Part shown: in pieces, positions 33,459-42,080 of the stretch
Numbering within the stretch: the stretch's first letter is position 1
How the letters are laid out: every line of letters begins with the position of its first letter
Assembly: GCF_024691275.1 (NCBI RefSeq)
Contig: NZ_JAILNU010000030.1
Coordinates: 1 to 64,000 of the forward strand
From: Ruminococcus sp.
GTDB taxonomy: Bacteria > Bacillota > Clostridia > Oscillospirales > Ruminococcaceae
DNA length: 64,000 nucleotides
Direction of reading: 5' to 3'
Translations under genes and position numbers: made by a program
Notes under the pieces: generated by a model
What the model was told of the DNA's origin: nothing
What the model saw: only the letters and a program-made list of their open reading frames with translations
Databases searched by the model: none

Positions 33459-34865
33459 TCAGAATTCCATTTTAGCTTCGAGGTAAGCAACGAGGTCGTC
33501 GATAGCTACACGCTCCTGCTGCATTGTATCGCGGTCACGAACTGTTACGCAGTTGTCCTTTTCGAGTGTATCGAAGTCGTATGTGATGCAGAACGGAGTA
33601 CCGATCTCGTCCTGACGGCGGTATCTCTTACCGATAGTACCTGCCTCGTCGAAGTCTACCATGAACTTCTTGGAGAGCATCTCGTATACTTCCTCAGCCT
33701 TTGGTGAGAGCTTTTTAACGAGCGGGAGTACAGCAGCCTTGAAAGGAGCAAGAGCAGGGTGGAAGTGCATAACTGTTCTTGTTTCCTTCTTCTCGTTGCC
33801 GTTCTTGTCAGTGGAAACGAGTTCCTCCTCGTCGTAAGCCTCGGTAACGACAGAGAGGAAGAGTCTCTCTACGCCGAGAGAAGGCTCGATAACGTAAGGG
33901 ATATACTTCTCGTTTGTCTCAGGATCGAAGTATTCGAGAGACTTGCCGCTGGTATTGATGTGCTGAGTGAGGTCGTAGTCAGTTCTGTCAGCAACGCCCC
34001 AGAGCTCGCCCCAGCCGAACGGGAAGAGGTACTCGAAGTCTGTAGTAGCCTTTGAATAGAAGCAGAGCTCCTCCTTATCGTGGTCACGGAGGCGGATATT
34101 CTCCTCCTTGAGACCGAGAGAGAGAAGGAAGTTCTTGCAGTAGCTTCTCCAGTAGTCGAACCACTCAAGGTCAGTACCCGGCTTGCAGAAGAATTCAAGC
34201 TCCATCTGCTCGAACTCACGTACACGGAAGATGAAGTTACCGGGAGTGATCTCGTTACGGAAGGACTTACCAACCTGAGCAACGCCGAAAGGAACCTTTT
34301 TACGTGTAGTTCTCTGGATATTAGCAAAGTTTACGAAGATACCCTGTGCAGTCTCGGGGCGGAGATAAAGCTCGGACTTGCTGTCCTCTGTAACGCCCTG
34401 GAATGTCTTGAACATAAGGTTGAACTGACGGATATCGGTGAAGTTCTGCTTGCCGCAGTTAGGGCATACGATGCCTTTTTCCTTGATGTAGTTCATCATC
34501 TGCTCGTTTGACCAGCCTGCAACGTTAGTGCCGTCGAAGTCTTCGATGAGGTTGTCGGCACGGTGACGAGTCTTACACTCCTTACAGTCCATGAGAGGGT
34601 CTGAGAAGCCGCCGATATGACCTGAAGCGACCCAAGTCTGTGGATTCATGAGGATAGCGGAGTCAAGACCGACGTTGTACTTGTTCTCCTGAACGAACTT
34701 CTTCATCCAAGCTCTCTTGATGTTGTTTTTGAGCTCAACGCCCAGCGGGCCGTAGTCCCATGTATTAGCAAGACCGCCGTAGATCTCAGAGCCCGGGTAT
34801 ACAAAGCCCTTTGATTTACAAAGGTCAACTATTTTGTCCATAACTTTTTCATTGTTTTTAAGCAT
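33459..34865 (-). CDS. glyS: Glycyl-tRNA synthetase, dimeric (eukaryote/archaeal-like) type
   Basis: This single-chain class II enzyme charges tRNA-Gly. The 468-aa product starts [15 protein letters not shown]; the ATG at 34865 is preferred over a TTG three codons upstream. It shows [21 protein letters not shown], a zinc-type cysteine pair region (CKECKTRH and CPNCGKQNF), motif 2 ([20 protein letters not shown]), and motif 3 near [14 protein letters not shown] class-typical anticodon-binding C-domain starts near [15 protein letters not shown]. No T-box leader was found; instead the promoter carries an 11-bp palindrome over its -35 region. Confidence 0.96.
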   Translation of the reverse strand: MLKNNEKVMDKIVDLCKSKGFVYPGSEIYGGLANTWDYGPLGVELKNNIKRAWMKKFVQENKYNVGLDSAILMNPQTWVASGHIGGFSDPLMDCKECKTRHRADNLIEDFDGTNVAGWSNEQMMNYIKEKGIVCPNCGKQNFTDIRQFNLMFKTFQGVTEDSKSELYLRPETAQGIFVNFANIQRTTRKKVPFGVAQVGKSFRNEITPGNFIFRVREFEQMELEFFCKPGTDLEWFDYWRSYCKNFLLSLGLKEENIRLRDHDKEELCFYSKATTDFEYLFPFGWGELWGVADRTDYDLTQHINTSGKSLEYFDPETNEKYIPYVIEPSLGVERLFLSVVTEAYDEEELVSTDKNGNEKKETRTVMHFHPALAPFKAAVLPLVKKLSPKAEEVYEMLSKKFMVDFDEAGTIGKRYRRQDEIGTPFCITYDFDTLEKDNCVTVRDRDTMQQERVAIDDLVAYLEAKMEF

Positions 34866-34905
34866 AACAAGCAACCTCGCTTTTATTTTTTAATAGTCAA
34901 CTTAT

Positions 34906-34945
34906 ATTTTACCGCAAATGCGCTAAAAAGTCAAGACTTTTTAGC
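34906..34945 (-). promoter_or_regulatory. glyS promoter with a palindromic operator candidate
   Basis: On the minus strand -35 TTGACT (34929-34934), 17-bp spacer and -10 TAAAAT (34906-34911). A perfect 11-bp inverted repeat, GCTAAAAAGTC-AA-GACTTTTTAGC (34922-34945), covers the -35. Confidence 0.7.
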
Positions 34946-34955
34946 CGTTAACCAT

Positions 34956-34981
34956 GTAAGGGCGGATATTATCCGCCCTTA
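34956..34981. repeat. REP-like hairpin (GGGCGGAT class)
   Basis: TAAGGGCGGAT-ATT-ATCCGCCCTTA, a perfect 11-bp stem with the foot GTAA instead of GTAG. A further degenerate copy with a GCAG foot starts at 35032, and CGGACTG/CAGTCCG forms a hairpin at 35084-35104. No gene lies between 34866 and 35111. Confidence 0.6.
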
Positions 34982-35111
34982 AATAACGCGATAACGAAGC
35001 CCTTATGTAAAGATGAGCATGAATCAAAGTGCAGGGGCGAGCCGAGCCCGTTCCGACTTGCTTGCTTACAGCACAAAAATCAACGGACTGTCAAAGGCAG
35101 TCCGAAATGAT

Positions 35112-35294
35112 CTATTTGAAATTGAAGAAGGTAACGCCCGAAGCGAACAGACCTGCGCCTATAAGAACTGCCATAAAAATTGTCTTTTTTATCTTATGCT
35201 TTATCTTTATAAGCAGTACGAGTACGACAGCGAATAAGATGATAGCCCAGTATTGAGTGAAAAATGCAGATATTGAGTTTGTAATAGAGTCCAT
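35112..35294 (-). CDS. Small two-helix membrane protein
   Basis: This 60-aa protein starts MDSITNSISAFF with AAGGAGA 7 bases upstream. Two hydrophobic helices (about 16-29 and 38-56) are separated by KIKHKIKK. It follows the GT2 glycosyltransferase gene by 17 bp on the same strand, so it may be a helper of that enzyme, but no family was recognised. Confidence 0.65.
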   Translation of the reverse strand: MDSITNSISAFFTQYWAIILFAVVLVLLIKIKHKIKKTIFMAVLIGAGLFASGVTFFNFK

Positions 35295-35311
35295 TTTGAT
35301 CTCCTTGAAAG

Positions 35312-36289
35312 TTATTTTTCTTCTTTTTTATTGGTATCGCTGAGAAATTCCGCGATTATGTACCGCGGACGCTGTTTGACTTCGGCGTATATCTTGCCTA
35401 TGTACTCGCCGATTATGCCGAGACAGAAAAGCTGCAAGCCGCCTATTAGCCATATTGAACATATGGTACTCGACCAGCCGTGCTCGGTAAAGCCTGTTAT
35501 TTTTGTAATAAACGCCCATATAAAGGCAAAAAAGCTGACTACCGACATGATAAGACCCAGAGCCGTGATGAGTTTCAGGGGTTTTGTGCTGAACGAGGTT
35601 ATGCCGTTGACGGCAAAGGAAAGCATACGTTTCAGGGGGTATTTGCTCTCGCCTGCGGCTCTTTCGTGGCGTTCGTAGTACACCTTGCAGTTCTGGAAGC
35701 CTATAAGGGGTACCATTCCGCGAAGAAACAGGTTGACCTCCTTGAAGCCTGAAAGCTCCTGCAAAACTCTTTTGCTCATAAGGCGGAAGTCCGCGTGGTT
35801 GTATACCACATCAGCGCCCATGATCTTCATGAACTTGTAGAAGCCCTCAGCGGTTGTCTTTTTGAAGAAGGTGTCGGTGTCGCGGGCGCTTCTCACGCCG
35901 TATACGACCTGATTTCCCTCGTAGTACTTTTTTACCATCTCGTCGATGGTGTTGATATCGTCCTGAAGGTCGGCGTCCATAGTTATGCACATATCGCAGA
36001 TGTCTTTGACTGTCATAAGCCCCGCAAGGACTGCGTTCTGGTGACCGCTGTTATGAGCGAGGTCGATGCCCGAGAAGTAATTGGGTTCTTTGGCATGAAG
36101 TTCGCTTATGATCCCCCATGTCTGGTCAGCTGAACCGTCGTTTACGAATACGATGCGGCTTTCGGGAGAGATAAGCCCCTGGGATATCAGTGAGGAATAT
36201 TTTGCTTTTAACTGCTGTGCAGTCTCTCTGAGAACTTCCTGCTCGTTATAGCACGGAACTACCATATAAAGTATTTCGGGGGGATTCAT
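35312..36289 (-). CDS. GT2 glycosyltransferase, polyprenyl-phosphate type (GtrB/CsbB/DPM1-like)
   Basis: This 325-aa enzyme moves a sugar from a nucleotide donor to undecaprenyl phosphate. The GT-A domain has MVVPCYNEQEVL, VNDGSADQTW, HNSGHQNAVLAGL and the metal-binding TMDADLQDD. Two membrane helices follow near residues 235-260 and 270-300, with a cytoplasmic basic end. The layout is that of GtrB/CsbB enzymes, which feed glycosylation of wall polymers or lipids. AAAGGA precedes the ATG. The small membrane protein gene is downstream. The sugar is unknown. Confidence 0.92.
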   Translation of the reverse strand: MNPPEILYMVVPCYNEQEVLRETAQQLKAKYSSLISQGLISPESRIVFVNDGSADQTWGIISELHAKEPNYFSGIDLAHNSGHQNAVLAGLMTVKDICDMCITMDADLQDDINTIDEMVKKYYEGNQVVYGVRSARDTDTFFKKTTAEGFYKFMKIMGADVVYNHADFRLMSKRVLQELSGFKEVNLFLRGMVPLIGFQNCKVYYERHERAAGESKYPLKRMLSFAVNGITSFSTKPLKLITALGLIMSVVSFFAFIWAFITKITGFTEHGWSSTICSIWLIGGLQLFCLGIIGEYIGKIYAEVKQRPRYIIAEFLSDTNKKEEK

Positions 36290-36382
36290 AGCTATTCCTT
36301 TCGATACGTTTTTTCTTTAGTATATCACAGGGGTGGAAAAAAGTCAACAAAAGCATTTTTGCAGGTATTGGCGTAGTTAGGG

Positions 36383-36417
36383 GGAGCGGCTGACAGCTCC
36401 TGCGTGTCGGGCGCTCC
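36383..36417. repeat. Hairpin repeat, REP-like
   Basis: GGAGCGGCTGACA pairs with TGTCGGGCGCTCC at 11 of 13 positions, with GTTAGG just upstream and GCAGG just downstream. It lies between the GT2 and aspartokinase genes. Confidence 0.5.
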
Positions 36418-36433
36418 GCAGGTGTGAATAAAA

Positions 36434-36456
36434 AACGCCCTGCAAGAGAGGGCGTT
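36434..36456 (-). terminator. Terminator of the aspartokinase gene
   Basis: AACGCCCT and AGGGCGTT form an 8-bp stem, and the plus-strand A-run reads as T6 on the minus strand. Confidence 0.8.
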
Positions 36457-36481
36457 CCATAAATAAGTGCAGTTTTTGAGA

Positions 36482-37819
36482 TCACTGCTTTTCTGAGTCG
36501 ATGAACATATCGTATATTCTTCTGATAGCCTCAGGGAGGTCGTTCTCGCTCACGCCGATGATAACGTTGAGCTCGCTTGAACCCTGATCTATCATCTTTA
36601 CGTTGATACGCGCATGAGCCATAGAAGCGAAGATACGAGCAACAGTACCTCTTGTGTTCTTCATTCTTCTGCCGACTACAGCGAGGAGAGCGATGCCGTC
36701 CTCGATCTCAAGGTGATCGGGATTAACAGCCTTGCGAAGTTCTGCAAGCACCTTGTCGCGTACAGGAGAGAGCTTCTCTGTGCTGACAGTGATGCTCATA
36801 GTGTCGATACCCGAAGGCATATGCTCGAATGAGAGCCCGTTGTCGTAGAGGACTTTGAGTACCTTCATACCGAAGCCTGTCTCGTTGTTCATCATAGCCT
36901 TTTCGATATTGATAGTGCTGAAGCCCTTTTTGCCTGCGATGCCTGTGATAGTATGGTTAAGACTTTCCCTGCTGAAATCGAAGTCGTTGCCCACGATCAT
37001 AGTGCCTGCGTCCTCGGGAGCGTTGGTATTTCTGATATTTATCGGGATACCTGCTGAACGTACAGGGAAAATAGCGTCCTCATGGAGAACAGAAGCGCCC
37101 ATGTAAGCGAGCTCACGAAGCTCGCGGTAAGTGATGACCTCGATAACGTCGGGCTTTTCGACTATTCTCGGGTCAGCAACGAGGAAGCCCGAAACGTCGG
37201 TCCAGTTCTCGTAGATATCAGCCTTTACAGCGTTTGCGATGATAGAGCCTGTAACATCTGAGCCGCCTCTGGAGAAGGTCTTGATGCAGCCCTCGGTAGT
37301 TCTTCCGTAGAATCCGGGGATAACAGCGTTGTCCAGACCGCTGAGCTTCTCGCGTACAGCCTTTACAGTCTCGTCGAGGAGAAGAACGCCGTTTGTATCG
37401 AAGATGATAACGTCAGCAGCGTCAACAAAGTTGAAGCCGAGGTAGTTTGCGAGGACCTTGCCGTTGAGGAATTCGCCGCGGCTTGCAGCAAAATCCTTAG
37501 CAGGGCGGGCTTTGAGCTCCTTGACGATAGAATCGAACTCAGCGTCGAGGGACATATCTATTCCCAGCTCTGAGATGATGCCGTTATAACGGTCCTTTAT
37601 GATCTGGAAATCCTTTGAGAAGTCCATACCGCTTCCTGCGAGCTCGCAGCACTTATAGAGCATATCGGTTATCTTGATATCGTCAGAGAAGCGCTTTCCG
37701 GGAGCTGACGGTACAACGTATCTGCGCTTGTCATCGCTCTTGATGATAGCAGCGACCTTTTTGAACTGGTTAGCGTCTGCGAGGGAGCTTCCGCCGAACT
37801 TTACGACTTTATTACTCAT
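36482..37819 (-). CDS. lysC: Aspartate kinase
   Basis: Aspartokinase commits aspartate to the Lys/Thr/Met and diaminopimelate pathway. The product is about 445 aa from MSNKVVKFGGSSLA; the ATG at 37819 has AAAGGA about 9 bases upstream, while an ATG three codons earlier overlaps that site. The kinase domain has KFGGSS, the SRGEFLNGKVLA segment, FSRGGSDVTGSIIA, and SVLHEDAIFPV. Two ACT-type regulatory domains make up the last 150 residues (GKKGFSTINIEK and LLAVVGRRMKNTRG, then INVKMIDQGSSELNVIIGV). There is no fused homoserine dehydrogenase. It has its own promoter and terminator. Confidence 0.95.
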   Translation of the reverse strand: MSNKVVKFGGSSLADANQFKKVAAIIKSDDKRRYVVPSAPGKRFSDDIKITDMLYKCCELAGSGMDFSKDFQIIKDRYNGIISELGIDMSLDAEFDSIVKELKARPAKDFAASRGEFLNGKVLANYLGFNFVDAADVIIFDTNGVLLLDETVKAVREKLSGLDNAVIPGFYGRTTEGCIKTFSRGGSDVTGSIIANAVKADIYENWTDVSGFLVADPRIVEKPDVIEVITYRELRELAYMGASVLHEDAIFPVRSAGIPINIRNTNAPEDAGTMIVGNDFDFSRESLNHTITGIAGKKGFSTINIEKAMMNNETGFGMKVLKVLYDNGLSFEHMPSGIDTMSITVSTEKLSPVRDKVLAELRKAVNPDHLEIEDGIALLAVVGRRMKNTRGTVARIFASMAHARINVKMIDQGSSELNVIIGVSENDLPEAIRRIYDMFIDSEKQ

Positions 37820-37863
37820 ATATATCATTCCTTTATTACATTGATAAGTTTATAGCAATAATT

Positions 37864-37892
37864 ATTATATCCCTTTTTCTGTCCGAAATCAA
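37864..37892 (-). promoter_or_regulatory. Aspartokinase promoter
   Basis: On the minus strand -35 TTGATT (37887-37892), 17-bp spacer and -10 TATAAT (37864-37869). No leader riboswitch (lysine or other) fits in the 40-nt leader. Confidence 0.78.
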
Positions 37893-37994
37893 TTGACAGA
37901 AAGTCGAATTTATACACTTTCACAACTGTGTTTTTGGTGAATACGCTTGTACGCCACTCGTGGACAATTCAGGCTCGGATAAAATGAGAACTAA

Positions 37995-38098
37995 TGTCGA
38001 ATATTAGACAAATATTTTTTGAAATATATATTTTTATATTGACAAGAACACACAGTTGATGTATAATTAAAAAAACGAATATTGACATATTAATGTCA
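37995..38098 (+). promoter_or_regulatory. Promoter of the small lipoprotein gene with possible operator and Spo0A box
   Basis: An exact TGTCGAA (37995-38001), the Spo0A-box core, lies 38 bp before a consensus promoter, TTGACA (38039-38044), 17-bp spacer, TATAAT (38062-38067). A perfect palindrome, TGACAT-ATTA-ATGTCA (38083-38098), follows the transcription start and could be an operator. The sites are seen; their use is inference. Confidence 0.6.
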
Positions 38099-38151
38099 TA
38101 AAATTCGATACGCAATACTGATAAGATCTGCTAAGAAAGGAAGTTTTAAAC

Positions 38152-38562
38152 GTGAAAAAGAAACTATCAATATTTTTAACTGTATTAATGCTCATCAGTG
38201 TAATGGCTTTCACAAGCTGTGACAGCAACAGCAAGTACAAATCAAGCTATAATGCTGTTGGATGTGTGCATTCTAATTTGCCTAAATCGGGCTCGTTGAA
38301 GTTCTCATCATTCAGCGGTGTTATGTCATTTGAGCTGAAAGCGAAGGAAGATGCCGGAAAGCTTACATATTCTGGAGAACTCGGCAAGGGAAGCGCAAAA
38401 GTTTACTATGATGCTGACGGAACTAAAAAGGAACTGTTTTCTGTTGAGGCAGGCAGCAGCCAGAAAGGCGAGATACCTGATCTTAAAGAAGGAACAGTAT
38501 ATGTAATAGTCGAAACAAATGAGAAGTGTTCAGACGGAAAGTTTGAGTTCAAGATAAAATAA
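38152..38562 (+). CDS. Small lipoprotein, unknown function
   Basis: This 136-aa predicted lipoprotein starts with GTG (MKKKLSIFLTVLML), with AAAGGAAG about 8 bases upstream. The lipobox is FTSC (about residue 23). The mature part (KSGSLKFSSFSGVMSFEL, then KLTYSGELGKGSAKVYYD) has an all-beta pattern, like small single-domain surface proteins. No family was recognised. It is monocistronic with a strong promoter and a perfect 14-bp terminator, so it may be well expressed. Confidence 0.78.
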   Translation: MKKKLSIFLTVLMLISVMAFTSCDSNSKYKSSYNAVGCVHSNLPKSGSLKFSSFSGVMSFELKAKEDAGKLTYSGELGKGSAKVYYDADGTKKELFSVEAGSSQKGEIPDLKEGTVYVIVETNEKCSDGKFEFKIK

Positions 38563-38567
38563 AAGAC

Positions 38568-38602
38568 AGACCCGAAAGTGATATCTCACTTTCGGGTCTT
38601 TT
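38568..38602. terminator. Bidirectional terminator
   Basis: AGACCCGAAAGTGA and TCACTTTCGGGTCT form a perfect 14-bp stem around TATC, followed by TTTTG. It separates the converging lipoprotein and MFS genes. Confidence 0.88.
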
Positions 38603-38609
38603 GTTACGA

Positions 38610-39887
38610 TCAAGCTTTCTCTTTTCTGAGTATCGCGCTGAATACAGTGCATACCGCTACACCTGCCGCGCCGAGAACGGCGAATAGCATAGCAGCTCCC
38701 GAGCCTTTTCCCATGCCGAACAGCGAGACAAATATACTGTCTGCGGACTGCTGTGACATAAACGGCTCTGAAATGTTGTCGATAAGGAAACCGCTTGACA
38801 GGTAGCCGATGGGGATAGTGAAGAATTGCAGGGTATTCCTGCATGAATAGACACGTCCCTGCATATCAGCAGGAATGGTGCTGCGGAAGATAACGTCCAG
38901 ATTAGCTCCCATATACGGTATGAGGAGCCAGCCCATTGACGCGCCGATGTACCATACAGCAGGGGTATCGGCGAATGCCAGCAGGAAGTTCTCCGTGCTC
39001 ATGGCGAAGAACAGCGAAAGGCATATTGCACGGACGCGGTTTTTCGGAGCAGGTGCGAAAGAAGCTATCATGCTTCCTGCGAGAGAAGCCGCTCCTGCGA
39101 AGAAATTTACCGCACCGAGGACGTTTTTGCCGCCCGATGCCTTTGAGAGCAGCATTGCGGGCAGAGCCGCTGTATGAGCCGAAGCGATGAGGTTTATGCC
39201 TGCCAGAAAGAATATCAGCTTCAGAACGAGAGTATTCTTTCTGAGCCATGCAAGACCTGCTTTTGCCGAAGCAAGAAGCGTTTCTTTTGACTTTTCAACG
39301 CTTTGGGGTTCGGGTATGTGTATAAACAGCAGCAGTACAGTGAACGCAGCCGCGAACGTTATGAGGTCGATGCTCATAACTGCCGATATACCGCCGAATG
39401 TAAAGAGAATTGTTGCCAGTACGGGAGTTAGCAGCGAATTGAGCGACTGCGAAAATGAGCGCAGACCGCTGGTCTTCTGGTAGTACTCCTTTGGTATTAG
39501 CTGTGTTGAAGCGACCTCGCTTGCAGGCTGCTGAACGGTATTCATAAGACCGTTCAGAGCGTTTATGACGTACAGATGCCACGGCTGAAGCGAGTCTGAC
39601 TTTATGAGTATGAAAGCCGCAGCGGTAGTCATTGCCGCGAAGAGGTCACACACCAGCATGGTGCGTTTTTTGTTCCATTTGTCGCTGAGAGCTCCTGCGA
39701 ATATGCTCATGAGCACATACGGAGTGTATGAGCATATAGTGAGCATAGCGGTTTTCAGTGCAGAACCGCTGTTCATGTAGAGCCACAGCACCAGCGCATA
39801 GCTGGTCATAGAGCTGCCGAGGGCAGATGCGGACTGTGTGCTCCAGAGTAAAAGGTAGTATTTAAGATGTTTTATTGAATATTTCAT
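38610..39887 (-). CDS. MFS transporter, macrolide-efflux/enterobactin-exporter-like
   Basis: This 425-aa membrane protein has the 12-helix MFS layout. After an N-terminal WSTQSASALGSSMTSYAL segment comes the loop 2-3 signature GALSDKWNKKRTMLV. The second half has IPADMQGRVYSCRNTLQFF, typical of the MFS_3/MefA-like group. It has no signal peptide, and GGAG precedes the ATG. It is a single gene after a terminator. Export of a small hydrophobic compound is the family expectation; no substrate can be named. Confidence 0.85.
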   Translation of the reverse strand: MKYSIKHLKYYLLLWSTQSASALGSSMTSYALVLWLYMNSGSALKTAMLTICSYTPYVLMSIFAGALSDKWNKKRTMLVCDLFAAMTTAAAFILIKSDSLQPWHLYVINALNGLMNTVQQPASEVASTQLIPKEYYQKTSGLRSFSQSLNSLLTPVLATILFTFGGISAVMSIDLITFAAAFTVLLLFIHIPEPQSVEKSKETLLASAKAGLAWLRKNTLVLKLIFFLAGINLIASAHTAALPAMLLSKASGGKNVLGAVNFFAGAASLAGSMIASFAPAPKNRVRAICLSLFFAMSTENFLLAFADTPAVWYIGASMGWLLIPYMGANLDVIFRSTIPADMQGRVYSCRNTLQFFTIPIGYLSSGFLIDNISEPFMSQQSADSIFVSLFGMGKGSGAAMLFAVLGAAGVAVCTVFSAILRKEKA

Positions 39888-40038
39888 ATGACTTTGCTCC
39901 TTTGGATAGTATTATCGTCGGAAATGCAAAGTCAGAGAGAGCGAAGTTTCAGCTTTTGATCTCCATGCAGATTCCCTCAGACCTTGCATGGAGCATTTAC
40001 AATGCACATTCTCATAAAATTATCACCTTGACAGAGTG

Positions 40039-40078
40039 AAAAGTTGAGAGTTTGTATGTACGCAGACTCTCAACTTTT
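40039..40078. terminator. Hairpin terminator between MFS and GH13 genes
   Basis: A 13-bp stem, AAAAGTTGAGAGT / ACTCTCAACTTTT, lies after the GH13 stop codon on the minus strand. Confidence 0.75.
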
Positions 40079-40096
40079 CTTATATACGTATACGTT

Positions 40097-41983
40097 TTAC
40101 TTGATGAATTTAGCCTTGATAATGGTATATCCGTAAGGCTTTACAGTTAAGGTGTCGTCCATGAACGTACCGTAGAACGCCTGCAAGCCTTCAAAGCGAT
40201 CGAGGATAGAGCTCATATTGCTGAGCTGAACTGTATCGCCGCTTCTGTTGATGAAGAAGATATAGTCCATTTTCTGTCCCTGACGGGTGAAGCCGATAAG
40301 ACGGCTGTCGTGGACTTCCTTCTCGTTGATGACGAAGTATATTCTTCCGTCCTTCATATTCGGGATAGACTTTCTGATACGGCTGAGAGCCGAAACATAG
40401 GAGATAAGCTCCTTATCCTCGTGTCCCCACGGGTAGCAGCGGCGGTTGAACGGGTCCTTGTAGCCCTGAAGACCTGCCTCGTCGCCGTAGTAGATACATG
40501 GTATACCCGGAAGGAAGAAGAGCAGAGCCATAGCAGCCTTGAGCATTTCTTTTCCGTGGTTGTACTGTTCGTCCGAGAGGTAGCGTTCTGCCATCCAGTC
40601 CTTGCTCTTGTCGTCGCAGTTGTCGCCGCCGAGGCGGTTTATAGCGCGTTCGATGTCGTGGGTGGAGACAAAGTTCATGAGCACATCTATAGTAGGCTTG
40701 GGGTAGTTCTCGACGATATTCATGACAGCGGTTATGAATTCTATAGGCTTGCAGCCCTTCATGAAGGAGATTATAGCCTCACGGAAGGGGTAATTCATAA
40801 CCGAGTCGAGCTGATCTCCGAGGAGGTAGCGGCGCTTGATTCCGTAGCTTTCCTTAGTGGTAGCGTCCTCCCAGACTTCGCCGATAATCACCTTTTCCTT
40901 ATCGTAGCCCTTTACGCATTTTCTGAGGTTGCAGAGGAACTCCTCGGGAAGCTCGTCGGCAACGTCAAGTCTGAAGCCTGCTGCGCCCTTGTCGAGCCAG
41001 TAGCGGAGAACACCTTCCTCGCCGCAGATGAACTCGGTGTAGTCCTCGTTGTTTTCACATACGTTAGGGAGGGTATCAATACCCCACCATGCTTCGTAGG
41101 TATTCGGGTAGTCGATGAAGGTATACCAGTCATAATAAGGGCTGTCCTTGGACTGGAAAGCGCCGACAGTATCATATCGTCCGAATTTATTGAAGTAAAC
41201 GCTGTCCGCACCTGTGTGAGAGAATACACCGTCGAGAATTATTGATATACCGTAATTTTCGGCGACCTGACACAGCTCCTCGAACTCATCGTTCGTACCG
41301 AGGAGGGGGTCGGCTTTCATATAATTAGCGGTATTGTAGCGGTGGTTCTCGTGAGACTCGAATATCGGGTTGAGGTAGATGCAGGTAACGCCGAGGTCGT
41401 GGAGATACGGGAGCTTTGACTGTATTCCCGCGAAATCTCCGCCGAAATAGTCGTTGTTCCATACGTGACCGTTCTTGTCGGGCTTATAAAGAGGAGTTCC
41501 GCCCCAATCTTTGCGGAGAATACGTCCGTCGGGGATATTTTCCTTTGGCTTGCCGCTGTTGCAGAAGCGGTCGGGGAAAATCTGGTACATTATGCCGCCC
41601 TTGAGGAAGTCGGGAGTCTCGTAGCGGTTCTTGTAGACAGTGAGCTGGAACATTTCGCCGTGGTCGAGACCGCCCTCATGGATATTGATCTTCTTGATAT
41701 AGTGGCGGATTCCACCCTCGGTATACGAGAAGTAATAGAAATGAACGTCGGTATATCTTGCGTTATACACCGCGGAGTATGCAAAGCAGTCGTCCTCCTC
41801 GGTAACTTCGTTCATGTTGATGAAACGCTCCTTGAAGCCTGTTCGGAAGAGAACGAGAACAGGCGAAAAGTCGGGATTAACGTCCTTTGGCAGACGTATA
41901 GTGAAGCGGCAGGTCTCGAATTGCCTTACAGCTCCGAAAATTGATTTATAGCCCAGATTCCATGTATCATATAAAGGTCTCAT
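40097..41983 (-). CDS. GH13 alpha-glucan hydrolase (neopullulanase/cyclomaltodextrinase-like)
   Basis: This 628-aa enzyme cleaves alpha-1,4-glucans. The start MRPLYDTWNLGYK (ATG at 41983) is preferred over a GTG four codons earlier that overlaps the GGAG site. An N-terminal beta domain (about 1-125) precedes the barrel, which opens GIMYQIFPDRF. Catalytic residues are in GFRLDVADE (nucleophile Asp), IIGEVWED (acid/base Glu) and VSTHDIERA (transition-state Asp); DGVFSHTG is conserved region I. There is no signal peptide, so it should act in the cytoplasm on maltodextrin or glycogen. It lies directly downstream of glycogen phosphorylase in the same direction. Confidence 0.92.
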   Translation of the reverse strand: MRPLYDTWNLGYKSIFGAVRQFETCRFTIRLPKDVNPDFSPVLVLFRTGFKERFINMNEVTEEDDCFAYSAVYNARYTDVHFYYFSYTEGGIRHYIKKINIHEGGLDHGEMFQLTVYKNRYETPDFLKGGIMYQIFPDRFCNSGKPKENIPDGRILRKDWGGTPLYKPDKNGHVWNNDYFGGDFAGIQSKLPYLHDLGVTCIYLNPIFESHENHRYNTANYMKADPLLGTNDEFEELCQVAENYGISIILDGVFSHTGADSVYFNKFGRYDTVGAFQSKDSPYYDWYTFIDYPNTYEAWWGIDTLPNVCENNEDYTEFICGEEGVLRYWLDKGAAGFRLDVADELPEEFLCNLRKCVKGYDKEKVIIGEVWEDATTKESYGIKRRYLLGDQLDSVMNYPFREAIISFMKGCKPIEFITAVMNIVENYPKPTIDVLMNFVSTHDIERAINRLGGDNCDDKSKDWMAERYLSDEQYNHGKEMLKAAMALLFFLPGIPCIYYGDEAGLQGYKDPFNRRCYPWGHEDKELISYVSALSRIRKSIPNMKDGRIYFVINEKEVHDSRLIGFTRQGQKMDYIFFINRSGDTVQLSNMSSILDRFEGLQAFYGTFMDDTLTVKPYGYTIIKAKFIK

Positions 41984-42035
41984 ATAGAAAAACACTCCGT
42001 TTTCTTATTTTATAGACTGCATACCTCAGAATAGT

Positions 42036-42064
42036 TTAAAAAGGGGACGAAGTTGACCCGCCCC
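42036..42064 (-). terminator. Weak terminator after glgP
   Basis: On the minus strand AGGGGGCG and CGTCCCCT flank a short loop before T5. The stem is short, and readthrough into the GH13 gene seems possible. Confidence 0.45.
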
Positions 42065-42080
42065 CTATTTTGGATATTGC

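Noticed and set aside
33280-33486. A 68-codon plus-strand ORF in the repeat-rich gap before glyS
   Set aside because: It reads through two hairpin repeats and a terminator and has no ribosome site.
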